A DNA stretch of 64,000 nucleotides, taken from contig JAJDUL010000028.1 of the NCBI GenBank assembly GCA_022826685.1, positions 54,321 to 118,320 on the forward strand, given 5' to 3'. Origin of the DNA: Gemmatimonadota bacterium (GTDB lineage: Bacteria > Gemmatimonadota > Gemmatimonadetes > Palauibacterales > Palauibacteraceae). The notes below the pieces were generated by a model. The model did not search any database. It was not told the DNA's origin and saw only the letters and a program-made list of their open reading frames with translations. Shown one piece after another: positions 32,266-40,563 of the stretch. Made by a program: the position numbers and the translations under genes. Within the stretch, counting starts at the first letter, position 1, and each line of letters opens with the position of its first letter.

Positions 32266-34452
32266 ATGTCCGGGTCCCAGAGCCTTGTCTCCCCATCCCT
32301 TCCCCTTCGCACGCCGGCGCCGGGATCGAGATGTCTCGCGCTCGCCGCCATCCTGCTCTTTCCCCTGGCCGTCCAGGCTCAGGCGGATGCCGCACCGGCC
32401 GACGCCGGGTGGACGCCCGCGCTGAGCATGCAGTATCGCGGGGTCTCCGGGACCGCGATCTCCCCCGACGGGTCCCGCATCGCCTTCGTCGTGCGCGAGC
32501 CGCTGATGGAAGGACCGCAGTCGGAGTATCTGAGTCACATCTGGATGACGGACGCGGACGGGATGGGGACCGCGCAGTGGACGCGCGGAGAGGCGTCGGC
32601 GGGGTCGCCGCAGTTCTCTCCCGACGGCGCGTGGCTGAGCTTCACATCCGGCCGAGAGGGAGAGGGCGAGGCGGGCAGCCAGGTGTGGGCGCTGCCGATG
32701 GCGGGCGGCGAGGCACGGCAGCTCACGAAGGCGGAGGGGTCGGTGGGAGGATACCGGTGGTCGCCCGACGGGACGCGGATCGCCTTCCTCATGCGCGATC
32801 CGCAGACCGCGGAGGAGAAGAAGGCGCGCGAGGAGAAGCGGGACGTCATCCTCGTCGACCGCGACTACAAGTTCTCTCACCTTTACGTCGTCGCGATCGA
32901 CGCCGGGTCGGACGAGCCGGCCACGCCGGTGCGGCTCACGGCGGGCGACTTCCACATCACCGGCTTCAGCTGGGCGCCGGACGGGGCGCGGATCGTGTTC
33001 GCGCACCAGGTGGACCCCCGCATCAACACGGGGCGCCTGAGCGGAGACCTCTCGACGACGACGGTCCCGGACGCCGCGAAGATCGGCGAGATCCTGGCGG
33101 CGCGAGCATCAGCGGGCGACGAAGAGGACGACTCCGCCGAGGGCGCGGACACCGATCCGGCCGCCGTTGGAGAGGTCGCGCTCCTCGTGGGCGGGGCGGG
33201 AATCGAGCGGAGCCCGCACTGGTCGCCCGACGGGGCTTCGATCGCCTACGTGTCGACCGGCGAGCAGCCGGAGCCGATCGGGCTCGGCGACGTGTACGTC
33301 ATGCCGGCCGCAGGAGGCGAGGCGAGGCGGCTCGACACACCGAACCGCAGCGCGTCCGTGCTCGGCTGGTCCGGGGATTCCTCCGAACTGCTCCTGCTCG
33401 AATCGCTCGGTACGCGCCGGCACATGCTGGCCGTCCCCGTCGATGGCGGCGAACTGCGCTTCATCTCCTACGGGGACGGCCTGGTCGGCTCGGTCGCGCT
33501 CACGGACGACGCGAGCCGCATGGCCTTCACCTGGCAAACCCCCGATGAGCCGTGGGACGTCTTCGTCTCGCCCACGAACGGGTACGCGCCGACGCAGGTC
33601 ACCGACCTTCACGCCGGCGTGGCGCGCCCGGAGATGGGGCGCACGCAACTCGTCTCCTGGACCTCGACGGAAGGGTTCGAGATCGAGGGCCTCCTCACGT
33701 ATCCCGTCGGCTACGAGGAGGGCGAGCGCGTGCCGCTCATCCTGAACGTGCACGGCGGGCCGGCGGGCGTCTTCAGCCAGGGCTTCACGGGCAGCGCGTC
33801 CGCGTACATGCTCCAATACTTCGCCCAGGAGGGCTTCGCGATCCTGCGCCCGAACCCGCGCGGCTCCACCGGCTACGGGAAGGATTTTCGCTACGCGAAC
33901 TTCCAGGACTGGGGCTACGGCGACTTCCGCGACCTCATGTCGGGCGTCGACCACGTGATCGGGATGGGCGTGGCGGACCCGGATCGCCTCCTCCTCATGG
34001 GCTGGAGCTACGGCGGCTACATGACCTCGTGGGCCGTCACCCAGACGGACCGTTTCGTGGCGGCGAGCATGGGGGCCGGCCTCCCGAACCTGATCTCGAT
34101 GACGACGACGACGGACATCCAGGACTACCTCGTGGGCCATATGGGGGTCGAGTTCTGGGAGGACTACGAGCGCTACGAGCGGCACTCGGCCATGTACCAC
34201 ATCGCGAACGTCGTCACGCCGACGCAGGTGATCCACGGAGCGCAGGACCTGAGGGTGCCGTTCACGCAGGGGCAGGAGTTCTACCGCGCGCTCGACCGGC
34301 GCGGCGTGCCCACGGAGATGGTCGTGTACCCGCGCACGCCGCACGGGCCGCGCGAGCCGAAGTTCGTCATGGACGTGTCGGAGCGGATCCTGACCTGGTT
34401 CCGGAAGCACCTGGGATCGGAGGCGGTCGCGGCTGAGGATGTGAGCCGCTGA
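32266..34452 (+). CDS. S9-family prolyl oligopeptidase-like serine peptidase, exported (first copy)
   Basis: A 728-residue S9 peptidase. A signal peptide ends near residue 42 (LLFPLAVQAQADA). Residues about 60-430 contain TolB/WD-like propeller repeats (SPDGSRIAF, SPDGAWLSF, SPDGTRIAF). The catalytic domain has GWSYGGYMTSW with Ser581, a HGAQDLRVP acid motif and the histidine in RTPHGPREP. An acidic insertion (DEEDDSAEGADTD) sits near residue 288. GAGAGGTGTCGAC before the ATG provides a ribosome binding site. It likely cleaves peptides in the periplasm. Stop overlaps the apparent CTG start of the next gene. Confidence 0.92.
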   Translation: MSGSQSLVSPSLPLRTPAPGSRCLALAAILLFPLAVQAQADAAPADAGWTPALSMQYRGVSGTAISPDGSRIAFVVREPLMEGPQSEYLSHIWMTDADGMGTAQWTRGEASAGSPQFSPDGAWLSFTSGREGEGEAGSQVWALPMAGGEARQLTKAEGSVGGYRWSPDGTRIAFLMRDPQTAEEKKAREEKRDVILVDRDYKFSHLYVVAIDAGSDEPATPVRLTAGDFHITGFSWAPDGARIVFAHQVDPRINTGRLSGDLSTTTVPDAAKIGEILAARASAGDEEDDSAEGADTDPAAVGEVALLVGGAGIERSPHWSPDGASIAYVSTGEQPEPIGLGDVYVMPAAGGEARRLDTPNRSASVLGWSGDSSELLLLESLGTRRHMLAVPVDGGELRFISYGDGLVGSVALTDDASRMAFTWQTPDEPWDVFVSPTNGYAPTQVTDLHAGVARPEMGRTQLVSWTSTEGFEIEGLLTYPVGYEEGERVPLILNVHGGPAGVFSQGFTGSASAYMLQYFAQEGFAILRPNPRGSTGYGKDFRYANFQDWGYGDFRDLMSGVDHVIGMGVADPDRLLLMGWSYGGYMTSWAVTQTDRFVAASMGAGLPNLISMTTTTDIQDYLVGHMGVEFWEDYERYERHSAMYHIANVVTPTQVIHGAQDLRVPFTQGQEFYRALDRRGVPTEMVVYPRTPHGPREPKFVMDVSERILTWFRKHLGSEAVAAEDVSR

Positions 34453-35654
34453 GCCGCCGGAGCCGCCCGGGTTTCACGCGGGAGGCGGCCAACCGACTGT
34501 GGCTGCACCGGCAGGGGTTCGACGGGCCCCGCGGGTCGACCCCGCTCGACGCCGCGGCGTTCGTCGGCCACCTGGAGCGGACGGGCGCCCTCCAACTCGA
34601 CAGCGTCAACGTCGTGGACCGGGCCCATTACCTGACCCTGTGGAGCCGGTTCGGTTCATACGACCGCGCGGACGTGGACCGATGGGTGTACGGGGACCGC
34701 CTCGCCTACGAGTACTGGGGGCACGAAGCCTCGATCCTTCCCATCTCCCACCTCCCTCTGGGACGGCGGCGCATGCGACGCTTCCCTCCTCGGAGCTGGT
34801 CGGGACGCGCGTGGTGGGACCGATACGCGACCTCGACGGCGTCGAAGCGGCGGGTGCTGCGCCGGCTGCGCGCCGAAGGACCTCTGGAGAGCGTCGACTT
34901 CCAGCCGCAGCCGGCCGAACGCGGGGAGAAGACGGACTCGCTCGGGTGGCGTCTGAAGGAGGACAAGCGCTCGCTCAAGCTGCTGTGGCACGACGGGCGC
35001 GTCGCGGTGACGGGCCGGCGCCACTTCCGCTGCGTCTACGACCTGGCGGAACGGGTCTACCCGGACGGGCCCGCCGCGACGCTTACCGAGTACCACGACA
35101 GCTGGCTCCTCATCGCGCTTTCGGGCTGCGGTATCGCCCCCGAGCGGCACCTCGTCAACTACTTCACCGGACCGGAACTCAACGCCGCGGAGCGGCGCCG
35201 GACCATCACCCGCAACCTGCGGAAGAAGCGGATCGTCGAGGTCGAGGTCGAGGGGCTGCGGGGGCCGTGCTACGCCCTGCCCGAACACCTGGACGGCATC
35301 GACCGACTCCCGGAGCCCGCCGGGACGACGCTCATCTGCCCCTTCGACTCCCTGCTCTGGCAGCGGAAACGCGCCGCCGAATTCCTGGATTTCAGCTACA
35401 CCGTAGAGATCTACGTCCCGGCCGCGAAGCGAAAGTACGGCTACTACGTCCTGCCCATCCTGCACGAGGGCCGCCTCGTGGGCCGGCTCGACCCGAAACT
35501 CCACCGCGACCGCGGCGTGCTCGAAATCCGGGCGCTGCATTTCGAACCGGACTTCGCCCCGACCGCGCGCTTCAAGGCCGGGCTGAACGCTGCCGTCGCG
35601 GACCTCGCGGGTTTCCTGGGCGCGACCGACATCGCCATGCCGTCGAGCGGCTGA
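34449..35654 (+). CDS. AlkZ/YcaQ-like winged-helix DNA glycosylase, apparent CTG start
   Basis: A COG3214/AlkZ-type protein (crosslink glycosylase family). The most N-terminal canonical start in frame is GTG 34614, but the reading frame upstream of it encodes GALQLDSVNVVDRAHYL, the conserved N-terminal block of this family, so translation must begin earlier. The frame is open only to 34437 and contains no ATG, GTG or TTG there. A CTG at 34449 overlaps the S9 stop as CTGA, mirroring the ATGA/GTGA couplings elsewhere. The protein would be 401 residues. The QxD catalytic motif of AlkZ may be QLD here. Later blocks include FDSLLWQRKRAAEFLDF and YYVLPILHEGRLVGRLDPK. Confidence 0.75.
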   Translation: MSRRSRPGFTREAANRLWLHRQGFDGPRGSTPLDAAAFVGHLERTGALQLDSVNVVDRAHYLTLWSRFGSYDRADVDRWVYGDRLAYEYWGHEASILPISHLPLGRRRMRRFPPRSWSGRAWWDRYATSTASKRRVLRRLRAEGPLESVDFQPQPAERGEKTDSLGWRLKEDKRSLKLLWHDGRVAVTGRRHFRCVYDLAERVYPDGPAATLTEYHDSWLLIALSGCGIAPERHLVNYFTGPELNAAERRRTITRNLRKKRIVEVEVEGLRGPCYALPEHLDGIDRLPEPAGTTLICPFDSLLWQRKRAAEFLDFSYTVEIYVPAAKRKYGYYVLPILHEGRLVGRLDPKLHRDRGVLEIRALHFEPDFAPTARFKAGLNAAVADLAGFLGATDIAMPSSG

Positions 35655-35675
35655 ACGGAGCCTCGCGGGGGCATG

Positions 35676-35707
35676 GGTATGGACCGGCGGGACCGCCGGG
35701 CCGTACC
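35676..35707 (+). terminator. Long stable hairpin between AlkZ-like and YVTN genes
   Basis: The 14-base arm 35676-35689 pairs with 35694-35707 in 13 of 14 positions (one G-T pair, one A-G mismatch) around a GGAC tetraloop. It is the strongest hairpin I noticed in the window. No T-run follows, so it may act as an attenuator, RNase barrier or factor-dependent terminator rather than a classic intrinsic terminator. Confidence 0.5.
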
Positions 35708-35716
35708 GTTGGGAAC

Positions 35717-35736
35717 GTTCGCGCGAACTTCGGAGG
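35717..35736 (+). promoter_or_regulatory. Palindrome and ribosome binding site before the YVTN gene
   Basis: A perfect 12-base palindrome GTTCGCGCGAAC (35717-35728) is followed by GGAGG at 35732-35736, six bases before the ATG at 35743. The palindrome could be an operator or could mask the ribosome binding site. Confidence 0.4.
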
Positions 35737-35742
35737 TTCACG

Positions 35743-36819
35743 ATGAAACGCCTGTTCCGGCCCTGCCGCGCATACTTTCCAACCGTCATCGTTTCGGGCC
35801 TTCTCGCCCTCGCGCTCTTCCCCGCCGCCGTCGCGGCGCAGGAGGGGAAGCTGCGGATCGTCCAGACGAACTCGGCGGGGGACAACGTCCACATCATCGA
35901 TCCGGCCACGAACGAGGTCGTGCAGGTGATCGACGGGATTCCGAAGGCGCACGGGGTCGCCGCTGCTCCGGACGGGAGCGCGCTCTACTTCAGCAACGAG
36001 ATCGCCCGCACGCTGGAGACCGTCCCGACGGACGTCATGGAGGTCACGGAGCGGATCCCGTTGTCGGGGCGGCCGCACAACGTCGCGATCAGCAACGACG
36101 GCACGAAGGTGTACGTCGCGATCATCCAGGACTGCAGCTGCGTCGACATCGTGGACCTGGCGAAGGGCGAGGTCGTGAAATCGATCCCCACGCGGGGGAC
36201 CGTGCACAACGTGTTCATGTCGCCGGACGGGCGGCACGTCGCGGCGGGGATGATCGGGGCGCGCACGCTGACGATCATCGACACGGCGATCGACGAGGCG
36301 ATCTGGTCGCTCCACTTCAGCGGGCGCACAACCGGCGGGTATGCGGACGGGGGCGTGCGGCCGATGGCGTTCGAGACGCATCCGGACGGCTCCACGAAGC
36401 GCCTCTTCATACAGATCTCCAACTACCACGGCGTGTACGTAGTGGACTTTGAGCAGCGCAGGGTCGTGGAGAAGCTGGACATGCCTTCGCTGCCGATCTC
36501 GCGGGTGACGAACGACGCGCTGCAGGGGTCGCCGGGGCACGGCCTCGCGGTGTCCCCGGACGGACGGCAGCTCTGGTCGACGAGCAAGCCCAACGGGTAC
36601 GTCTACGCGTGGTCGCTCCCGGAACTCGAGTATCTGGGCGGGGTCGAGGTCGGCCACATCCCCGACTGGCTCACGATGACCCCGGACAGCCGCTATCTGT
36701 ACGTGGCGAACGCGGGCTCGAACGACGTGTCGGTCGTGGACACGCAGGAGATGAAGGAGATCGCCCGCATCCCCGTCGGCCAGACGCCGAAGCGCAACAA
36801 GACCGTGGTGTTCCCGTGA
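35743..36819 (+). CDS. YVTN-family beta-propeller protein, exported
   Basis: A 358-residue secreted propeller. A signal peptide (MKRLFRPC, hydrophobic run, AVAAQEGK) ends near residue 32. At least six blade repeats are visible, with phrases such as AAPDGSALYFSN, ISNDGTKVYVAI, MSPDGRHVAAGM and MTPDSRYLYVANAGSNDVSVVD. A CxC pair (QDCSCVD) sits near residue 130. YVTN propellers often accompany periplasmic redox proteins. The stop overlaps the GTG start of the heme protein gene (GTGA), so the two are co-translated. Confidence 0.85.
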   Translation: MKRLFRPCRAYFPTVIVSGLLALALFPAAVAAQEGKLRIVQTNSAGDNVHIIDPATNEVVQVIDGIPKAHGVAAAPDGSALYFSNEIARTLETVPTDVMEVTERIPLSGRPHNVAISNDGTKVYVAIIQDCSCVDIVDLAKGEVVKSIPTRGTVHNVFMSPDGRHVAAGMIGARTLTIIDTAIDEAIWSLHFSGRTTGGYADGGVRPMAFETHPDGSTKRLFIQISNYHGVYVVDFEQRRVVEKLDMPSLPISRVTNDALQGSPGHGLAVSPDGRQLWSTSKPNGYVYAWSLPELEYLGGVEVGHIPDWLTMTPDSRYLYVANAGSNDVSVVDTQEMKEIARIPVGQTPKRNKTVVFP

Positions 36820-37709
36820 GCCGCGCGCGGCGACCTTCGCGCCGTCCCTTGGGCGCCCCGCGGCCGTCCACGGTTCTCGCGCTCGCGTTGCTGGCGCCGG
36901 CTTCCGGGACCAGCGGGGTCGTGGGCCAGGAACCCCTGAGTTTCGAGCGCTACCGCGAGACCATCGAACCCATCTTCCTCGCGGACCGCGGCGGGTGGGG
37001 ACCGGGGCGGGCGCCCTGCGTCACCTGCCACGCCGAGCAGGGCACGCCGCTGCGGCTTCAGCGGCTTCGCGAGACGGCGAGCGGCAACGTGTATTGGTCG
37101 GAGGAGGACTCCCGCCGGAACTTCGAGGTCGTGTCCCGCCTCGTCACGCCGGGAGATCCCGACGGCAGCCGCCTCTTGAGGAAGGCGCTCACGGTGCCGG
37201 CCGGGGGCGCGGCGCTCCATGTGGGCGGAAAGTTCTTCGAGTCGAAATCCGACCCGGAATGGCAGGCCATGGCCGACTGGGTCGCGGCGGCCGATCCGGT
37301 GGAGCGCCCTGCCCCGCCGCGGCTCGACTTCGACTTCTTCCGCGACTGCGTCCAGAGGATGTACCTCGACAAGCGCCCGGGTGACGTGGAGTGCATCCAC
37401 TGCCATGAGACGGGCGTGCGCGGCTTCGCGCGGCACATCCCCGCGGGGCGCGACTTCTGGAGCCAGGAGGAATCGCGCGGCAACTTCGCGATCACCCGCC
37501 GCTACGTGGAGCCCGGCGAGCCGATGATGAGCCGGCTCCTCACGCATCCGCTCGCCCCCGCCGCAGGCGGGGACTACTTCCACGGCGGCCCCCGCCGCTG
37601 GGATTCGACGGACGACCCGGAATGGCAGATGCTCGCCGCCTGGGTCCGCGGCGAGACCCCCGAGTGCGTGGTCGGAGCGGAGGCTGACGCCGGCAGCAGC
37701 CGGGAGTAG
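36816..37709 (+). CDS. Twin-repeat protein with two CxxCH heme motifs
   Basis: A 297-residue exported protein (basic start, hydrophobic run near residues 18-35). Two CxxCH motifs, CVTCH near residue 70 and CIHCH near residue 195, would attach c-type heme. Each begins a module of about 125 residues with the same order of blocks: W-S-x-E-(D/E)-S-R-x-N-F, P-G-(D/E)-P, S-R-L-L, H-x-G-G, then DPEW-Q and AxWV. This is an internal duplication, suggesting a diheme electron carrier. GTG 36816 overlaps the YVTN stop; the TAG stop is followed directly by the LhgO ATG. An electron-transfer link to LhgO is inferred. Confidence 0.78.
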   Translation: MSRARRPSRRPLGAPRPSTVLALALLAPASGTSGVVGQEPLSFERYRETIEPIFLADRGGWGPGRAPCVTCHAEQGTPLRLQRLRETASGNVYWSEEDSRRNFEVVSRLVTPGDPDGSRLLRKALTVPAGGAALHVGGKFFESKSDPEWQAMADWVAAADPVERPAPPRLDFDFFRDCVQRMYLDKRPGDVECIHCHETGVRGFARHIPAGRDFWSQEESRGNFAITRRYVEPGEPMMSRLLTHPLAPAAGGDYFHGGPRRWDSTDDPEWQMLAAWVRGETPECVVGAEADAGSSRE

Positions 37710-38909
37710 ATGACGAAACCGCTCGACATCGCCGTCATCGGAGGCGGGATCGTCGGGCTCGCCACGGCCGACGCCCTCCGCCGGACCCGGCCGGACCTTT
37801 CCCTCACCGTGCTCGAGAAGGAGCCGGAGGTCGCGGCGCACCAGACGGGCCGCAACAGCGGCGTTATCCACGCCGGTCTGTACTACGCGCCGGGGTCGCT
37901 CAAGGCGCGGCTGTGCACCGAGGGCGCCGAGCTGCTGTTTCGCTACTGCGCCGAGCAAGGCATCCCGACCACGCGCACCGGCAAGGTCGTCGTCGCCACC
38001 TCGCGCGATCAGCTCACCGCCCTCGCCGAACTCGAGCGGCGCGGGACGGCGAACGGCGTGGCCATGCAGCGGATCGGCCCCGGCGGAATCGCGGAGATCG
38101 AACCGCACGCGCGCGGCGTCGAGGCGCTCCACGTACCGGCCACCGGGGCGATCGACTTCGGGGACGTGGCGCGAGCCCTCGCGGCGGATCTCTCCCGCGC
38201 GGGCCACCCCATCCGCACCGGCTTCGAGGTGCGGGAAGCCCGCCGCTCAGGGCACCTCACCGTGCTCGCCGGCCCCCCGGGCGACGTCGCGGCCAGAGTC
38301 GTCGTCAACTGCGCCGGGCTGCACGTCGACCGCGTGATGCGGCTCCTGGGGCATGAGCCCGACCTCAAGGTTCTGCCCTTCCGGGGCGAGTACTGGGGCC
38401 TCGACGAAACCGCCGCCGGGCTCGTGCGGGGCCACATCTACCCGGTTCCGGACCCCCGGCTCCCCCACCTCGGCGTCCACTTCACGCGGAACGTGGCCGG
38501 GCGCGTGGAACTCGGCCCGAACGCGGTCTGGGCCTGGGGCCGGGAGGCGTATGGTCGCCTTTCGGGACGCCTCCCCGACGCACTGGAGGCGCTGAGCTAC
38601 CGCGGCTTCCGGCGCCTCGCGCAGACCCACTGGCGCACCGCCATGGAGGAGCAGTGGCGCTCGCTGGACCGGCGATCCGTCGTGCGGAAGGCGCGTGCCA
38701 TGCTGCCCGAACTCGAAGTGCGCGATCTGGAGAGTTGGCGCTCCGGCATCCGCGCGCAGGCCGTGGACACGGATGGCGCCCTCGTCCACGACTTCGTGAT
38801 TCGGGAGGGACCGGGCGTCCTGAACGTGCTCAACGCCCCCTCCCCCGCCGCCACCGCCTGCCTGGCCATCGGACACCACATCGCGGAGCGCGCCCTCCAG
38901 CAGGTCTGA
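37710..38909 (+). CDS. lhgO: L-2-hydroxyglutarate oxidase/dehydrogenase
   Basis: A 399-residue FAD enzyme of the DAO family that oxidises L-2-hydroxyglutarate to 2-oxoglutarate. The dinucleotide motif AVIGGGIVGLATA is at residues 7-19; the family-specific EKEPEVAAHQTGRNSGVIHAG follows at about 38-58 (only part shown by motif), then YYAPGSLKARLC. PNAVWAWGREAY near residue 270 and GPGVLNVLNAPSPAATACLAIG at the C-terminus fit LhgO. The enzyme usually passes electrons to the membrane quinone pool. Its ATG directly follows the stop of the twin-repeat heme gene, with no gap. Confidence 0.9.
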   Translation: MTKPLDIAVIGGGIVGLATADALRRTRPDLSLTVLEKEPEVAAHQTGRNSGVIHAGLYYAPGSLKARLCTEGAELLFRYCAEQGIPTTRTGKVVVATSRDQLTALAELERRGTANGVAMQRIGPGGIAEIEPHARGVEALHVPATGAIDFGDVARALAADLSRAGHPIRTGFEVREARRSGHLTVLAGPPGDVAARVVVNCAGLHVDRVMRLLGHEPDLKVLPFRGEYWGLDETAAGLVRGHIYPVPDPRLPHLGVHFTRNVAGRVELGPNAVWAWGREAYGRLSGRLPDALEALSYRGFRRLAQTHWRTAMEEQWRSLDRRSVVRKARAMLPELEVRDLESWRSGIRAQAVDTDGALVHDFVIREGPGVLNVLNAPSPAATACLAIGHHIAERALQQV

Positions 38910-38923
38910 CCGGCCTCGGCGAA

Positions 38924-39340
38924 CTAGTGGGCGCTATCGAATGGGTCGAGGACCTCGACTCCGGCGGGTTCGAAGTCTCTCCGATTGCGTGTCACTACAA
39001 CCAGCCCGCGCGCGAGGGCCGTGGCCGCGATCAGACTGTCCTTGACGGGCATCGGCCGCCCGCGAGAGCGAAGACGCGCCAGGAGTTCCGCCCAGCGCAG
39101 CCCCGTATTCGCGTCCAGCGGCACACACCGGATTCTGCGCACCACCTCTTCAAACCATGACTCGAGCGCGTCCCGGCCCCTGCCGGGCGCCACCAGCCGT
39201 ATTCCGTACCAGATTTCTCCGAGCACCACGGGATTGACGACGATCTGCCCTTCGTGGTCCCGCAACCATCCAACGACGTTCGGGTCGGCTCTCGTTTTCG
39301 TCGCCTCGGAGAGGACGTTGGCGTCGACGAGATACCTAAT
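38924..39340 (-). CDS. vapC: VapC-like PIN-domain toxin, apparent ATT start
   Basis: A PIN-domain ribonuclease, 138 residues if begun at ATT 39340. The acidic residues are in YLVDANVLSE (residue 6), LGEIWYG and PVKDSLIAATA, matching VapC. No ATG or GTG lies upstream of the first Asp in this frame; the first canonical codon available (GTG 39265 region) would remove it. ATT 39340-39338 shares its last T with the antitoxin TAG stop, the position where VapC genes normally start. Either ATT is the start or the gene is inactivated by a start-codon change. Toxin of a type II pair with the AbrB-like gene upstream. Confidence 0.8.
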   Translation of the reverse strand: MRYLVDANVLSEATKTRADPNVVGWLRDHEGQIVVNPVVLGEIWYGIRLVAPGRGRDALESWFEEVVRRIRCVPLDANTGLRWAELLARLRSRGRPMPVKDSLIAATALARGLVVVTRNRRDFEPAGVEVLDPFDSAH

Positions 39341-39596
39341 CGTCCGGCTCCTCGATTCCCGGAGCGGGCAGGTCCGCGGTCGAATCCGACGGGACGGGCA
39401 CGAACCAGCCCTTCTCGGGGCAGGCCAGAAGGTGGTCGACGAGACCCTCGTTCACGGCCGCCGGCGTGCGCGCGAGTCGGTAGACCCCTCGCCCAAGTCG
39501 CTTGATCTCGAATTCCTGGCCGGGAACGACACCGTCGCGACGCCGAAGTTCTGCCGGGAGGACGAGTTGCCCCTTCGTGGATATAGTCGTGCGCAT
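39336..39596 (-). CDS. vapB: AbrB/MazE-type antitoxin
   Basis: An 86-residue protein with an N-terminal SpoVT/AbrB swapped-hairpin domain (MRTTISTKGQLVLPAELRRRDGVVPG) and an acidic C-terminal tail that would bind the PIN toxin. It is encoded directly upstream of the toxin and overlaps it. Such antitoxins bind their own promoter. No clear Shine-Dalgarno precedes the ATG at 39596, which lies 38 nt past the aldolase gene stop. Confidence 0.85.
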   Translation of the reverse strand: MRTTISTKGQLVLPAELRRRDGVVPGQEFEIKRLGRGVYRLARTPAAVNEGLVDHLLACPEKGWFVPVPSDSTADLPAPGIEEPDD

Positions 39597-39634
39597 GCAG
39601 GTAAGATGGATGGCTTACCAAGACCCCGCAAGCA

Positions 39635-40417
39635 TCAGGTGGCGTAGTCCTGGCCTTCGGCGTCCAGCACTTCCTTCATGCCCTCGAGGTAGCCGGCCTC
39701 TCCCGTCGACTCGACGGACATGTCGGCGTTGTGCTGCGCCGCCTCAACCGGGATCGGGCGGATCTTCCGGCCCGCCTGGAGCGCGAGCATCTCGTTCATG
39801 CAGGCGCGCTCGAGCTGGTAGAGCCACAGCATGGCCTTCTCGATGGTATCGCCGACCAGCAGCACGCCGTGGTTCGCGAGGAAGAGGACCCGCTTGTCGC
39901 CCAGTGCCTCGACCATGCGCTCGCCCTCGTCCGCCTCGGTGACGATCCCCTCGTACCCGAAATACGCGCAGTTCCCGAAGAAGACCGCCGCGTTCTGGCT
40001 CCCGCGCTCGTCCAGCCGCCACCCGTCGATGGAAGCGAGCGCCGTGCTGTACGGGGCGTGGATGTGGAGCGCGCACATGACGTCGGGCCGCGCGCGCTGG
40101 ACGGGCTCGTGAATCGCCCACGCGCTCACGTTCAGCCGCCCCGCCCCGCCCACCGGGCGCCCGTCCGGCCCTACCTCCACGAGGTTGCCGGCCGTGACGC
40201 GCGAGAAGTGCGTCTGCCCAGGCGAGATGAGCAGGTGGTCCGGCCTCCCCGGCACCTTGCAGCTCAAGTGGTTCCACGTCCCCTCGTGCATGTTCTCGTG
40301 CACGATGATCCGGTGCACCGCCGCGAAGTCGACGCGCGCTTGCCACACCGCGGCGTCCTCGATGCGTGTCCCGGCGGGGGACCGGGTGGGAGCGACTGCG
40401 GTCTCGACCGTGCTCAT
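39635..40417 (-). CDS. Class II aldolase/adducin family protein
   Basis: A 260-residue class II aldolase-like protein. Zinc ligands are in ALHIHAPYSTAL (HxH near residue 118) and in LANHGVLLVG (His near residue 185); HENMHEGTWNHLS near the N-terminus is the expected glycine/asparagine loop. Enzymes of this fold act on fuculose-, rhamnulose- or ribulose-phosphates or on decarboxylations; adducin-like members are uncharacterised. The closing region has YLEGMKEVLDAEGQDYAT. It is on the strand of the toxin-antitoxin pair. Substrate unknown. Confidence 0.85.
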   Translation of the reverse strand: MSTVETAVAPTRSPAGTRIEDAAVWQARVDFAAVHRIIVHENMHEGTWNHLSCKVPGRPDHLLISPGQTHFSRVTAGNLVEVGPDGRPVGGAGRLNVSAWAIHEPVQRARPDVMCALHIHAPYSTALASIDGWRLDERGSQNAAVFFGNCAYFGYEGIVTEADEGERMVEALGDKRVLFLANHGVLLVGDTIEKAMLWLYQLERACMNEMLALQAGRKIRPIPVEAAQHNADMSVESTGEAGYLEGMKEVLDAEGQDYAT

Positions 40418-40563
40418 CGCCTGCCTCCTGAAGAACGGATAGGAACTTCGACCAACCTCTCAAGCGCCACTTGCCGGATCAAGCCGGGTGACGCTCTCCC
40501 GGTTCCCCCTTCCCCGTCCAGCGATTACCATCCCGCGCTCACGAACTCCCGGGAGAAGCGCGG

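Noticed and set aside
38924..39596. Mobile element or genomic island around the toxin-antitoxin pair
   Set aside because: No integrase, transposase, direct repeats or tRNA are present and the base composition looks like the flanks.
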